48,677 nucleotides of DNA from Gammaproteobacteria bacterium (GCA_002726655.1 PBRP01000133.1:1-48677); one strand, 5' to 3'; shown: positions 7,496-16,351, counted from the stretch's first letter. The notes: a model not told the origin generated them from the letters alone. Translations and numbers: made by a program.

Positions 7496-8030
7496 GATCA
7501 TCCCCCAACACTTCTCTTAAGGTGTGCACGGCACGACTGTAGTGCGTCTTAACACTCCCTTCAGAACAATTCATTGCGCGAGCCGTATCCTGCACGCTCA
7601 GCCCTTCCCAGACTCGCAACAGAAAAGCTTCCCGCTGCCTCCCTGGCAGTACCTCAATGGCCTTACCTAGTTTTTCGGAAGTAGCCTGCATCTGAACCTG
7701 AAAAGCTGGCTCCACAGCATAACCAGCCGGAGCCTGGAGAATAGGGCCCGCCCCATCTTCCTCACTGTTCGGTAGACGAAAGAAGCCCATTATCCTGTTA
7801 CGAATCACTGCACGACGATGAAAGTCGGTAATTCTATTTCTAAGTATCCGATAGAATAGCGGCTTCCACTCGGACTCATTCTTTGCGCTGTATCTGCGCA
7901 CCAGAGTCATCATGCTGTCTTGAACGATATCCATTGCCTCATCCACATCTTTTACAGCCAGGTTTGCTATGTGAAACGCCTTCTTTTCGACGCCACTTAG
8001 AAATCGATTCATGGCTGCGGCGTCTGACAC
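7485..8030 (-). CDS. ECF-type RNA polymerase sigma factor
   Basis: The 181-residue protein has sigma region 2 (about 12-77: VDEAMDIVQDSMMTLVRRY, then PLFYRILRNRITDFHRR) and region 4 (about 118-172: LGKAIEVLPGRQREAFLLR, then GLSVQDTARAMNCSEGSVKT helix-turn-helix). It lacks regions 1 and 3, as ECF sigmas do. It should direct polymerase to a small regulon, likely envelope-related given the exported products of its operon, which follows as anti-sigma candidate, small exported protein and DUF3106 lipoprotein. The start is probably the GTG at 8030 with GAAG upstream; an ATG at 8012 is possible. It is divergent from the amidohydrolase across 288 bases in which I see no convincing promoter. Confidence 0.92.
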   Translation of the reverse strand: MSDAAAMNRFLSGVEKKAFHIANLAVKDVDEAMDIVQDSMMTLVRRYSAKNESEWKPLFYRILRNRITDFHRRAVIRNRIMGFFRLPNSEEDGAGPILQAPAGYAVEPAFQVQMQATSEKLGKAIEVLPGRQREAFLLRVWEGLSVQDTARAMNCSEGSVKTHYSRAVHTLREVLGDDHEQ

Positions 8031-8318
8031 GATTCTTCAACTGCTAGAGTGTACTTCCTTATTGTACCCTCACAACATCCTGTACGCAGGCAGGGTTGAT
8101 TACGCGAACCAATCACCCGTTTCACGACATATTTACTAATAACGCATGAAACAGTCTTTGGTTGACAAATGACTACAATTTCCAGGCACTCTAACCAGCC
8201 AAAATGGCCTTGTTGCAATACCTTTCACTTGGCTAAATACTTGTGGCTTCATCAATAGGGGTAGAAACACGCCTATAATCCAGCCGCGCCGGCAACTTAA
8301 AAACAAGGGGCAAAACTC

Positions 8319-9326
8319 ATGATTAACCCAGGGACAGCTGAATGGCTGAATCTAGTCGAAGAAGAAATCATTGATGCACAGAGACCCATCATTGACCCGC
8401 ATCATCATCTGTGGAAACAGCCTGCCGGTAGTGACTACCTGCTGGAAAACCTCTGGGAGGACACGGGTTCCGGGCACAATGTCGTTAAAACAGTATTTGT
8501 TGAATGCTTCGCCGAATACCGAACCGAGGGTCCAAACCATCTCAAATCACTGGGCGAAACAGAATTTGTATCCGAGCAGGCAGATGCAAGTGAGGCTGAT
8601 AATGGCAATGCAACGATTGCCGCAATCGTCGGGCATACAAACCTCACACGCGGTGAGCAGACCCGCGAGCCCCTGGAGGCACATATTGAACTTGGCAGGG
8701 GTAAGTTTCGCGGTGTACGCCACGCAGGGGCAAGGGATCCTCACCCGGAAGCGCTCATGATTGCAGGTCGTGGACCAGAAGGTTTATATCAAATGGCTGA
8801 ATTCAGAGAAGGCCTGAAGGTGCTTGCGGATATGGGGCTTACATACGATACCTGGCACTATCATCACCAGAACAGGGATTTTGCTGATCTGGCGCGTGCC
8901 TGCCCTGATACACAGATGATCCTTGATCACTTTGGCACTCCCCTCGGTGTCGGACCATACGAAGGTCAGCGTGAAGAGATTTTTGAACAATGGAAGAAGG
9001 ACATCGCTGAGATAGCCCGGTGCGAAAACGTGGTCGCCAAAATTGGTGGTCTTGCAATGCCGGATAATGGCTTCGGATGGCATAACAGGGACACACCTGC
9101 TACATCGGATGAATTTGTTTCAGCTCAGAAAAGGTATTACCTGCACACTATTGAGTGTTTCGGTCCGGACCGCTGTATGATGGAAAGTAACTTCCCGGTG
9201 GACAAATATTCAATTTCCTACCCGGTCTTGTACAACGGCCTGAAGAAAATTGTTGCAGATTTTTCAGAAGATGAAAAAGATGCAATGTTCTATGGAACAG
9301 CTGCCAGGGTCTACAGCATTGACTAA
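8319..9326 (+). CDS. Amidohydrolase-2 family TIM-barrel metal hydrolase
   Basis: The 335-residue protein has the PF04909 pattern: IIDPHHHLW near the N-terminus (metal-binding histidines), a mid-barrel histidine in WHYHHQN, ILDHFGTP for the next metal or substrate histidine, and ESNFPVDK close to the end for the catalytic Asp strand. Relatives hydrolyse lactones or decarboxylate aromatic acids; the genome context (acyl-CoA and hydroxylation enzymes) fits a catabolic role, but the substrate is unknown. AAGGGGC lies upstream of the ATG at ribosome-binding distance. It is a single gene, followed directly by repeat copy B. Confidence 0.88.
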   Translation: MINPGTAEWLNLVEEEIIDAQRPIIDPHHHLWKQPAGSDYLLENLWEDTGSGHNVVKTVFVECFAEYRTEGPNHLKSLGETEFVSEQADASEADNGNATIAAIVGHTNLTRGEQTREPLEAHIELGRGKFRGVRHAGARDPHPEALMIAGRGPEGLYQMAEFREGLKVLADMGLTYDTWHYHHQNRDFADLARACPDTQMILDHFGTPLGVGPYEGQREEIFEQWKKDIAEIARCENVVAKIGGLAMPDNGFGWHNRDTPATSDEFVSAQKRYYLHTIECFGPDRCMMESNFPVDKYSISYPVLYNGLKKIVADFSEDEKDAMFYGTAARVYSID

Positions 9327-9509
9327 CTGTTCTTGTCCATTTTCCAACTTCGGGTTGGCTAGCGAATATATTTCATGAAGGCGGCAGATAAATGTTGTTA
9401 ACATGTTGTCAAAGTTTGAGAAGCTTTTACCAGTGTACAGTTTGTACCTGATGCTAATGTTGTGTCGTGATATATAGCAAAATTTACCCTTTTACGGACA
9501 GGACTCACC
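9327..9509. repeat. Dispersed MITE-like repeat, copy B
   Basis: The left end ctgttcttgtcc (9327-9338) faces the right end cggacaggactcacc (9495-9509). It carries gtgtcgtgatatatagc at 9462-9478, identical to copy A, and shares atatttcatgaaggcgg (9368-9384) and tgttaacatgtt (9396-9407) with the fragment at 26.8 kb at the same spacing. Its right end covers the last codons and stop of the cysZ-like gene. Confidence 0.65.
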
Positions 9510-10235
9510 GGAGACTGGTTTGAGTATTTTTCCACGCAGATTATTTACCCAGAATACCGTGCCGCCCGCAACAGCCACTGGCAGGAGAATCAGGTTGGCT
9601 AAAGGAATCGCCAGGAGAAGATAGACAGGCGTACCAAACAGGACAGTTTGCAATCGCGATCGCCCGAGTCCCCGCCTGAGGTCTGAAAAGCCAATCTCAT
9701 TGTTATCTGCCGCATAGTCCGTATATTGAATCGCCATCATCCAGGCACCGAACAGCAACCAGAGTACAGGTGCCGCGGTATTGACAAGTGGGACAATGCT
9801 GACCAACAGCAAACCGGCTAGCCTGGGCAGAAAATAAACCAGTTTCGAAATCTCACGTGCAAAGGCTCTTGGTATAATCAACCAGATAGAAGTTGTAGAT
9901 GCCGGTATCTTTCCCACCAGGTGCTCTTCTACTTTAATTGACAGCAAGGCATTAAAGGGAGAGGCAATAATATTGGCGATGATCGTAAACAGATAAAACA
10001 ACAGGAACGCAACAATCAACACCGCAAGCAGCTTGATCAACCATGACAGGAAAGACATCCACTCAGGCAATATCCCCATAAGACCATCAACCCAATAGTC
10101 AAATTGCGACACGCTGACGGTTATTAACAGCACCAAAACGAAAATATTGATAACAGTGGGGACTATGATGTATCGCCGTAAACCAGGTTTTCGAACGAGC
10201 TTAAAACCCTCAATAAAACAATCGATACCATTCAT
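9492..10235 (-). CDS. cysZ: CysZ-like sulfate permease / EI24 family membrane protein
   Basis: The 247-residue protein has the CysZ/EI24 layout: N-terminal MNGIDCFIEGFKLVRKPGLRR, a first long hydrophobic pair (about 22-41 and 66-100), a conserved IIANIIASPFNALLS segment, a central hydrophobic pair (about 134-172) and a C-terminal hairpin rich in Leu and Val. CysZ takes up sulfate for cysteine synthesis. It starts four bases after the stop of the molybdenum hydroxylase large subunit and is probably co-translated with it, an unusual partner. The C-terminal residues SCP and the TAA are supplied by the right end of repeat copy B, so the original C-terminus may have been altered. Confidence 0.8.
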   Translation of the reverse strand: MNGIDCFIEGFKLVRKPGLRRYIIVPTVINIFVLVLLITVSVSQFDYWVDGLMGILPEWMSFLSWLIKLLAVLIVAFLLFYLFTIIANIIASPFNALLSIKVEEHLVGKIPASTTSIWLIIPRAFAREISKLVYFLPRLAGLLLVSIVPLVNTAAPVLWLLFGAWMMAIQYTDYAADNNEIGFSDLRRGLGRSRLQTVLFGTPVYLLLAIPLANLILLPVAVAGGTVFWVNNLRGKILKPVSGESCP

Positions 10236-10238
10236 TAC

Positions 10239-12401
10239 TCACGCCCTTTGCAGCATATAGTCCTTGATGGGCAGAATTCGAATTCGCCGACCAGTAATTT
10301 TATACAGCGCGTTACAAACAGCAGGGGCAACAGGTGGTGTAGCTGGCTCGCCCAGGCCTCCCCATTTGTCGCCACCGGAAAGGGCAAAGTGTGTTTCGAT
10401 CACTGGAGCCTCTGCCATGGCTACTATCCTGTAGGTGTCCAGGTTGTCTTCAAGTACGACTCCATTTTCAACAGTAAGCTTACCGTACAGCGCTGCAGTT
10501 AGTCCGTACATGATGGCACTCTCAACCTGCATCTCCGCAGTTAAAGGGTTTACCAAATTGCCACAATCCACGACGCTGACAATGCGTTCAATCTTTAGCT
10601 CACCCTTATCAGAGACAGTAACCTCAGCCACCTGCCCGCAAATAGTGCCAAAACTTTCATGAATCGCAACTCCCTGTGCCGTACCCCTGGGCAGATTTTG
10701 CTTACCCCAGCCAGATTCCTTCTCCAGCACTTCAAGGACATTTAGCAGATCGGGCCTGTCAGGCAAGTGCTTTCGCCTGAACGCAATTGGATCCATACGG
10801 GAAGAGAGGGCCATTTCATCTACGAAACACTCCATCGCGTAGGCATTTTGCGAATGGCCTACGGAACGCCACCACCAACTCGTAAGGTGAGTGTTTTTTG
10901 CTGTATGGCTTATTTTCTTGTGCTTAACCTCGTAGGGCATATCAACTAGCCCAGAAACTGAACTGCTATCAACCTCCTTACTGGCACGGCCTTGATCCGC
11001 CAATATTGAGTGGGTAACCGAATGGTTTGAATAAGCAATCAGATTCTTGTCGAGATCAAAGCCCGCTTTGAATCTCATGGCAGCCATTGGTCTGTAATGC
11101 CCGCCGCGCATATCCTCTTCCCGGGACCAGATCATCTGGACTGGTTTACCGATCTCCTTAGCGATATGAACCGCTTCTTCGACATAGTCAGTGCTGCTGC
11201 GACGGCCAAACCCACCACCCAGGAAGCAATTATGTATATAGACATTCTCCGGCAGCTGTCCGGTAATTTCTGCGGTAACCGCCAAAGCAGATTCGGGAAA
11301 CTGAGTACCTAACCACACATCAACCCGGTCCTCCTGTACATGTACCGTACAATTAAGCGGTTCCATGCAGGCATGAGCCAGATACGGCACCACATAGTCC
11401 GATTCAAAGGATTTCTCCGCGTCATCCATCGCGCCGGCAACATCGCCGAATTCCTTAAGCACCTTGCCTTCCTTTTCGAGTTCAGCAACAAATTCACGCT
11501 TAAATGTCTCGGAATAGGCCTTCTCTCCGGAGCCAAGAACCCACTGAACTGGCATCGCTTCAACAGCAGTTTTTGCCTGCCAGTAGTTTTCCGCGACTAT
11601 CGCAACTGAACGTTTCATTCGAACGGACTTGAGCACACCAGCCCGGTTTCTAACTGCATTAAATCGAACACTGCGAACCTCACCACCGAGAACCGGGCAA
11701 TGTACTACTGCTGCATACACCATACCGGGAAGGCGAATATCCATACCAAAGGTTGCCGTACCATCCACCTTGGCAGGCACATCCAAACGGGGTGTTGGCA
11801 GTCCTAGTAGGTTGAATTCTTCTGGTGTTTTTATCCTGACACCGGCGACACTGACTTTTGCCGCAGCAGCTGCGATTGCTCCATAATTAGTCGAACGCTC
11901 ACTGCCCTTGTGATAAATCCTGCCATAGTCTGCATAGCATTCATCCGGGCTAACCAGCCATTGCTCAGCGGCAGCCTTGATCAGTCGTTCTCTTGCTTCA
12001 GCCCCGGCCTGCTGTAGATATTCGCGTGATCTGCGCACCGCTCGACTCCCACCCGTGTTCGTCCGCCTGTAGACACGATCCTGCCGAATACTGCGGTTCG
12101 TATCAGCATATTCAGCGCGGACATTTCTCCAATCCGCTTCCAGCTCTTCTGCAACAATCATAGGCATGGAGGTGAAAACACCCTGCCCCATTTCAGCCTG
12201 CGCTACACGGATAGTAATGGTGTCATCAGCATCAATCGCAAGCCAGGCATTGATCTCTTCCCCCGACTCGGAATAGTGCTCGAATGGGCGAGCCTTGGAG
12301 AACGCTGGCAGATGAAAGGCTAGTAGCAGTCCGCCCGTAGCAGTCGCGGTGGATTTGATAAGGGTGCGACGAGATAACTTATTGTCCATAAGGGGTTTCA
12401 C
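10239..12401 (-). CDS. Molybdopterin-binding subunit of a xanthine dehydrogenase-family enzyme (IorB-like), Tat-exported
   Basis: The 720-residue protein begins with a twin-arginine signal (SRRTLIKST, Arg11-Arg12, then a hydrophobic stretch ending near SKA). It has the aldehyde oxidase/xanthine dehydrogenase Mo domains: GQGVFTSMPMIVAEEL, GGGFGRRSSTDYVEEA, SVGHSQNAYAMECFVDE and C-terminal GGLGEPATPPVAPAVCNALY, which holds the active-site Glu motif. Size and signal match isoquinoline 1-oxidoreductase beta-type enzymes, which hydroxylate N-heterocycles or aldehydes in the periplasm. The start is probably GTG 12401 with GAGGTG upstream, overlapping the small-subunit stop by one base. No XdhC-type maturation gene or cytochrome subunit is adjacent. 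The real substrate is unknown. Confidence 0.92.
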   Translation of the reverse strand: MKPLMDNKLSRRTLIKSTATATGGLLLAFHLPAFSKARPFEHYSESGEEINAWLAIDADDTITIRVAQAEMGQGVFTSMPMIVAEELEADWRNVRAEYADTNRSIRQDRVYRRTNTGGSRAVRRSREYLQQAGAEARERLIKAAAEQWLVSPDECYADYGRIYHKGSERSTNYGAIAAAAAKVSVAGVRIKTPEEFNLLGLPTPRLDVPAKVDGTATFGMDIRLPGMVYAAVVHCPVLGGEVRSVRFNAVRNRAGVLKSVRMKRSVAIVAENYWQAKTAVEAMPVQWVLGSGEKAYSETFKREFVAELEKEGKVLKEFGDVAGAMDDAEKSFESDYVVPYLAHACMEPLNCTVHVQEDRVDVWLGTQFPESALAVTAEITGQLPENVYIHNCFLGGGFGRRSSTDYVEEAVHIAKEIGKPVQMIWSREEDMRGGHYRPMAAMRFKAGFDLDKNLIAYSNHSVTHSILADQGRASKEVDSSSVSGLVDMPYEVKHKKISHTAKNTHLTSWWWRSVGHSQNAYAMECFVDEMALSSRMDPIAFRRKHLPDRPDLLNVLEVLEKESGWGKQNLPRGTAQGVAIHESFGTICGQVAEVTVSDKGELKIERIVSVVDCGNLVNPLTAEMQVESAIMYGLTAALYGKLTVENGVVLEDNLDTYRIVAMAEAPVIETHFALSGGDKWGGLGEPATPPVAPAVCNALYKITGRRIRILPIKDYMLQRA

Positions 12402-12859
12402 TAATCAGCACCTCTTTCCTGTGCCACCCGGTGAATCGCCTTGCGAATTCTTTTGTAGGTACCGCAGCGACAGATATTGGTCATCGCCTGGTTAATCTCC
12501 TCATCAGTCGGATTGGCAGTATCGTTGAGGAGAGCCACCGCAGACAGGATCTGCCCGGACTGGCAATAGCCGCACTGTGGAACATCCTCTTCAATCCAGG
12601 CTTTCTGAACCGGGTGGTCAGAGTCTATGGACAACCCCTCTATGGTAACGATATTAAACTTCGCTGCCTGGGATACTGACGTTGAACAGGATTTGGTTGC
12701 TTGTCCGTTCATCAATACAGTACAGGCTCCGCACTGGGAAATACCACAACCATATTTTGTCCCTGTCATATTCAGATTGTCACGTAAAACCCATAGCAAA
12801 GGTGTACTAGGATCCACATCCACTTCCACATCTTCGCCGTTGATCTGCAAACTGATCAT
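12401..12859 (-). CDS. [2Fe-2S] small subunit of the molybdenum hydroxylase (IorA-like)
   Basis: The 152-residue protein carries a plant-type ferredoxin cluster (YGCGISQCGACTVLMNG, about 41-57, with a further Cys in TKSCSTSV) and a C-terminal four-helix cluster domain (CGYCQSGQ and CRCGTYKRIRKA). These pass electrons from the molybdenum site. ATG 12859 is chosen because GGGAGAAG precedes it; the frame is open for 29 more codons without family resemblance. It forms a tight operon with the molybdopterin subunit and the cysZ-like gene. Having no Tat signal of its own, it is probably exported together with its partner. Confidence 0.92.
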   Translation of the reverse strand: MISLQINGEDVEVDVDPSTPLLWVLRDNLNMTGTKYGCGISQCGACTVLMNGQATKSCSTSVSQAAKFNIVTIEGLSIDSDHPVQKAWIEEDVPQCGYCQSGQILSAVALLNDTANPTDEEINQAMTNICRCGTYKRIRKAIHRVAQERGAD

Positions 12860-12991
12860 TACTTCTCCCACTGCCCAAACTGAATTGATATTAGCGGATA
12901 CCTTCCTAATTAGCACACTGATATGGGTCTTTGTACCAGCGATCATAGCGCAAGGTCGCTGCCTGTGGAGGTTGAGAGGATCAGCCGCAAG

Positions 12992-14593
12992 CTAACGCAG
13001 CATTAGGAGTCTGCCATCGACATGGGCGGGAGCGGGTATTCCAAGAAAATCTGCCAGCGTGGTGGCAATATCCACGCTGTGAGCCATCTCACCTGATACA
13101 CCAGGTGGAATTGCCTTCCCGTAAAAAATTAGTGGGATATCTCTATCAAAATCATAGGGGGTACCGTGACTGGCTCCTTTTCTTGTGAGAAAACATGAAG
13201 GCTCGAGCTGAAGAAAAAGATCACCTCCCTTTCCCTCCACATAAGAATTACGATAGAGCCTCGCAACCTCACTGTCGTCCCCCATGACATCCTTAAGGGT
13301 CCAGGCCCGCTTTACATATAGCTGATCTTCCAGCAGCACCTTTATCCCCACTATAACATCGTTAGGTTCTATCCCTCGCTCTCTGGCATAGGATGAATTG
13401 ACACTGTAGGCGCTATTTTTTACAAGGCTGGCTGGATTACCGAAAGGAAAGGTGAAGTTCCGGTAAAGGTACCAATACATTTTGGCGCCCAGAATGTACT
13501 GACTCGCCCGGCCGGAAGCAACAGGGCATTGTAATCTGTCATTTTCAATGCTCCATTCGGGTATTTCCGCTACGCCGTGATCCGAAGAAAGTGCGACAAC
13601 ATAGTTGCCTTTCCCGACTGCTTCATCCAAAAAGGCAAGAAATTTCCCCAGCATCAGGTCGACATTCTTCAAAGCATCGTCAGATTCCGCACTGAAGGGA
13701 CCGTACAGGTGCCCAATACTGTCAGAGGCTGATAATGCAACTGCCAACAGATCAATACTGCCGCGCTGACCAAGGCTTTCGCACTCAACTACTAGGCGGG
13801 CGAGATCTAGGGAAGCGGTATCCACGAAAGGTGAATGGTAAACCTGATCGGCTATTTCTTGCAGAGCACCTCGCCTGATGGGATGGCCGCTTGTACGACC
13901 AAACTCATCGCTCTCTCCCGAAAAGTCATCCTCCCTGAGGTTGCCAGGCGCATGCTCCCAGTACTCTGGCAATCTGGATAGAAAACCATCCTGCAACGGT
14001 TCACTCCCGTTAAAGTCCCGAATGTACCCGGGCAACTGGTCAAGGTAGTAGCGACTGGACGTAAAAAGCCCCTGGGATGAATCAAACCAATAAACACCGT
14101 CTGCGTCATGGCCACCCAGGATAATTGCTGAACGATCTTTGCCTCCAACTGCAAAAACCCTGGAGTTCTTGTTTGCTGCCTTTAGCCAGTCTCCCAGGGT
14201 CGTCACAAGAAGATTTTTCGGGGAGCGATTTGATTCGGCGCCGAATACACGGTTGGCAGTGTCGTCATCGTCAACACAATAGCGACTTTCCCAGGATTGC
14301 CGGTCAATATAGCGGTTACCGGGAATGCCCGCCTTTGCCGGGTTGACACCGGTCAACATCACAGCATGTCCCGGACAGGTTGAGGTATTCGCGTGGTTTG
14401 TTCGAGCCGCAGCAAACACTTTCCCATGCCGAATCAACCGGCCAAGACCCCCTGGAAAATCATCGTGCAAACGGTCGCGCCTGAGTTGGTCCACCGCAAT
14501 CACCACAACCAGGGTTGGCTTATCCATAGGCTGGGCAATGACCGGCTGGCAGACCAAAATAAATGCGATCAGTATTAGAAATTTTTCTTTCAT
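12992..14593 (-). CDS. PafA-type alkaline phosphatase / phosphodiesterase superfamily protein
   Basis: About 533 residues with a signal peptide (KFLILIAFILVCQPVIAQ). The alkaline phosphatase superfamily signatures are present: AVDQLRRDRL (metal Asp), HANTSTCPGHAVMLTG with the nucleophilic Thr72, VGGKDRSAIILGG carrying the Lys and Arg typical of phosphate-irrepressible phosphomonoesterases, LSSDHGVAEIP and a late SHGTPYDFDRD His. It probably releases phosphate from organic phosphates in the periplasm. ATG 14593 is used; a GTG two codons upstream is possible. It is a single gene, divergent from the kinase-like gene across about 130 bases. Confidence 0.88.
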   Translation of the reverse strand: MKEKFLILIAFILVCQPVIAQPMDKPTLVVVIAVDQLRRDRLHDDFPGGLGRLIRHGKVFAAARTNHANTSTCPGHAVMLTGVNPAKAGIPGNRYIDRQSWESRYCVDDDDTANRVFGAESNRSPKNLLVTTLGDWLKAANKNSRVFAVGGKDRSAIILGGHDADGVYWFDSSQGLFTSSRYYLDQLPGYIRDFNGSEPLQDGFLSRLPEYWEHAPGNLREDDFSGESDEFGRTSGHPIRRGALQEIADQVYHSPFVDTASLDLARLVVECESLGQRGSIDLLAVALSASDSIGHLYGPFSAESDDALKNVDLMLGKFLAFLDEAVGKGNYVVALSSDHGVAEIPEWSIENDRLQCPVASGRASQYILGAKMYWYLYRNFTFPFGNPASLVKNSAYSVNSSYARERGIEPNDVIVGIKVLLEDQLYVKRAWTLKDVMGDDSEVARLYRNSYVEGKGGDLFLQLEPSCFLTRKGASHGTPYDFDRDIPLIFYGKAIPPGVSGEMAHSVDIATTLADFLGIPAPAHVDGRLLMLR

Positions 14594-14725
14594 CTTCACA
14601 AGACTTTCACAGTAACTGATACCCCATGATTCAGTTGACCAGTATCCGTACCTAAATCGCTTGAAAAGCGCCTTCGGCTCTGGCAGGTTACAGTCTATCG
14701 CAATAAAATACTGAACAGGCGCACT

Positions 14726-15325
14726 ATGTCTGCAGCGACATTATCAATTCGTACCCAGTCACCTGATGAGCTTGCAGCCATCGTGCATCAATTGAATCCG
14801 GATCTTGAATACGTTCTGGACCTGCACCCGCAAGCGACCACCTGCAGAACACTGCAGGTTAAATCCGACGGAGTCGAATGTGCCCTGAAGGTTCGCAACG
14901 TTACCCGCAACATCTGGGACGAATCCTACTTCTACCTTGAAATATACGCGTTACGCAGGGCAGGAGAAAGAAACATTAAGAGTGTCACACAACTTCTTGA
15001 TGAATATAGAAATGAAAACTTTCACGCAATTATTAAATCCTTCAAACAGGGTACACCCGGCGACAAGATTGATTTAGATGAGCTTTTGCACAAGCGGGAT
15101 TTCATCAGTCAATTAGATGAGATTTACTTGCGGCTCCACCTTGAGGGTATAGCAAAGGTGAACTTTCTTCCCAGGAAGATCGTGATTTCTGATAACGGAG
15201 AAGTCACTCTGGTTGACATGAGCACCTGCGTCGTCAACACGGAAGTAGGCATACAACTTTTTTCACAGGAAATGCGGGCAGACTCTCGCTTTATAACCAG
15301 GCTGGAACGTAACGCTACTCACTAG
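14726..15325 (+). CDS. Protein kinase-fold protein lacking canonical catalytic residues (putative pseudokinase)
   Basis: This 199-residue protein can be laid on a small bacterial protein kinase. The N-lobe has the ATP-anchoring lysine (ECALKVRN, Lys55) and the helix-C glutamate (YFYLEIYALR, Glu72), and KSFKQGTPGD (105-114) falls where the hinge should be. In the catalytic loop HLEGIAKVNFLPRKIVIS, the usual H-x-D-x4-N is replaced: Asn146 stands for the catalytic Asp and Lys151 for the metal-binding Asn. Only Asp164 in LVDMS remains where DFG should be. It may be a pseudokinase or an atypical phosphotransferase; the fold assignment itself rests on motif reading. Its end overlaps the convergent cyclophilin gene by 11 bases. 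Confidence 0.6.
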   Translation: MSAATLSIRTQSPDELAAIVHQLNPDLEYVLDLHPQATTCRTLQVKSDGVECALKVRNVTRNIWDESYFYLEIYALRRAGERNIKSVTQLLDEYRNENFHAIIKSFKQGTPGDKIDLDELLHKRDFISQLDEIYLRLHLEGIAKVNFLPRKIVISDNGEVTLVDMSTCVVNTEVGIQLFSQEMRADSRFITRLERNATH

Positions 15326-15959
15326 CTTGGCGTAGCTTCACCGAATTAATAAAGATGGTCTCAAGTGGAACATCACGAAAACCTTTCCTGGATCCGGTTG
15401 TAACGGTTTCAATCGCCTCAACAACTTCGATACCGGAAGTGACCTCACCAAAAACGGCGTAGCCAAAGGACTTACATGTCTGTGGCTTATTCAGCTTCTT
15501 CGCACGCGCCTCCATCATGGCCAATTCATCCTTTCTCGTACAGCTTGCCTTGGAATGATCAAGAAAATAATTGTCAGCGGCATTGATAAAAAATTGGCGA
15601 CCAGCACTGTCGATAAGATTGGTTCGCGCCATCGCCAGCGTTCCCTTGAGATTGTGAAGGCCATTGTCAGCTTCATTGCGTATCGTTTCTCCACTCTCGA
15701 CGGGGCTCATGTCCTCCAGATGGCCACCCGTCTGAATCATAAAGCCAGCAATTATACGATGAAAAATGTTCTTATCGTAGGCACCTGCATCAACATAGGA
15801 TAGAAAATTTGCAACTGTTATGGGGGACTTATCAGCATAAAGTAAGGCAGTGATGTCGCCCTTACTGGTATTGATAATCACTGTTGGGTTTTCAGCCATG
15901 GAAATGGCGGGAAGAATAATAACGAGTAACGCGATAATTTTACGCACAAAGATCCTCAT
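15315..15959 (-). CDS. Periplasmic peptidyl-prolyl cis-trans isomerase, cyclophilin type
   Basis: The 214-residue protein has a signal peptide (RKIIALLVIILPAISMA) and a complete cyclophilin domain: FHRIIAGFMIQTGGH (catalytic Arg), LAMARTNLIDSAGRQFFIN and YAVFGEVTSGIEVVEAI. An insertion with two cysteines (about 138-162, KASCTRKDE ... KPQTCKSF) resembles PpiA-like variants with a longer loop. It helps fold exported proteins. It is the downstream neighbour of a zinc-ribbon gene 41 bases away on the same strand, and converges with the kinase-fold gene. Confidence 0.92.
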   Translation of the reverse strand: MRIFVRKIIALLVIILPAISMAENPTVIINTSKGDITALLYADKSPITVANFLSYVDAGAYDKNIFHRIIAGFMIQTGGHLEDMSPVESGETIRNEADNGLHNLKGTLAMARTNLIDSAGRQFFINAADNYFLDHSKASCTRKDELAMMEARAKKLNKPQTCKSFGYAVFGEVTSGIEVVEAIETVTTGSRKGFRDVPLETIFINSVKLRQASE

Positions 15960-16000
15960 ACTAATTGCCTGTCACAGGCGATTCTTGTTAGAAAAACGGG

Positions 16001-16336
16001 TTAAAGATACTGGCTTTCGGCCCAGAGCGTAAACTCACCAGCATCGAAGAATTGACCATGCTCGTCACAGGTTTCATATTGCAACTGCTGGCCATCAATA
16101 TCTAAAAAGCGTTTCATTGTTTCACCGCAACGCGGGCAGGGTATTGTATCCAGAGTATTCAGTTTATGCCCGATGGCAGGATCACCCGTATCAATAAATT
16201 CCGCTATCCATTTCCTGGAAAGTGTCTCCGCCTCTCCCCTGTCAAACCATATCCCCTTACATGCTGAACAACGATCAATGACTATGTCTTCGCAGTGAAC
16301 CTCTATCATATCTGCATCACATTTCGGACAACGCAT
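16001..16336 (-). CDS. Zinc-ribbon (zf-TFIIB, PF13453-type) protein
   Basis: The 111-residue protein has two related zinc-ribbon units. The first is MRCPKCDADM then DRCSACKGIWFDRGE; the second is IPCPRCGETM then YETCDEHGQFFDAGE, in which one cysteine of the second knuckle is replaced by His (CDEH). A good AGGAGG lies just before the ATG. Function unknown; such proteins are often small nucleic-acid or metal-binding factors. It lies between the amidase gene (15 bases upstream) and the cyclophilin gene on the same strand, so the three may be one transcript. Confidence 0.85.
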   Translation of the reverse strand: MRCPKCDADMIEVHCEDIVIDRCSACKGIWFDRGEAETLSRKWIAEFIDTGDPAIGHKLNTLDTIPCPRCGETMKRFLDIDGQQLQYETCDEHGQFFDAGEFTLWAESQYL

Positions 16337-16351
16337 ACGATCCTCCTGCTT

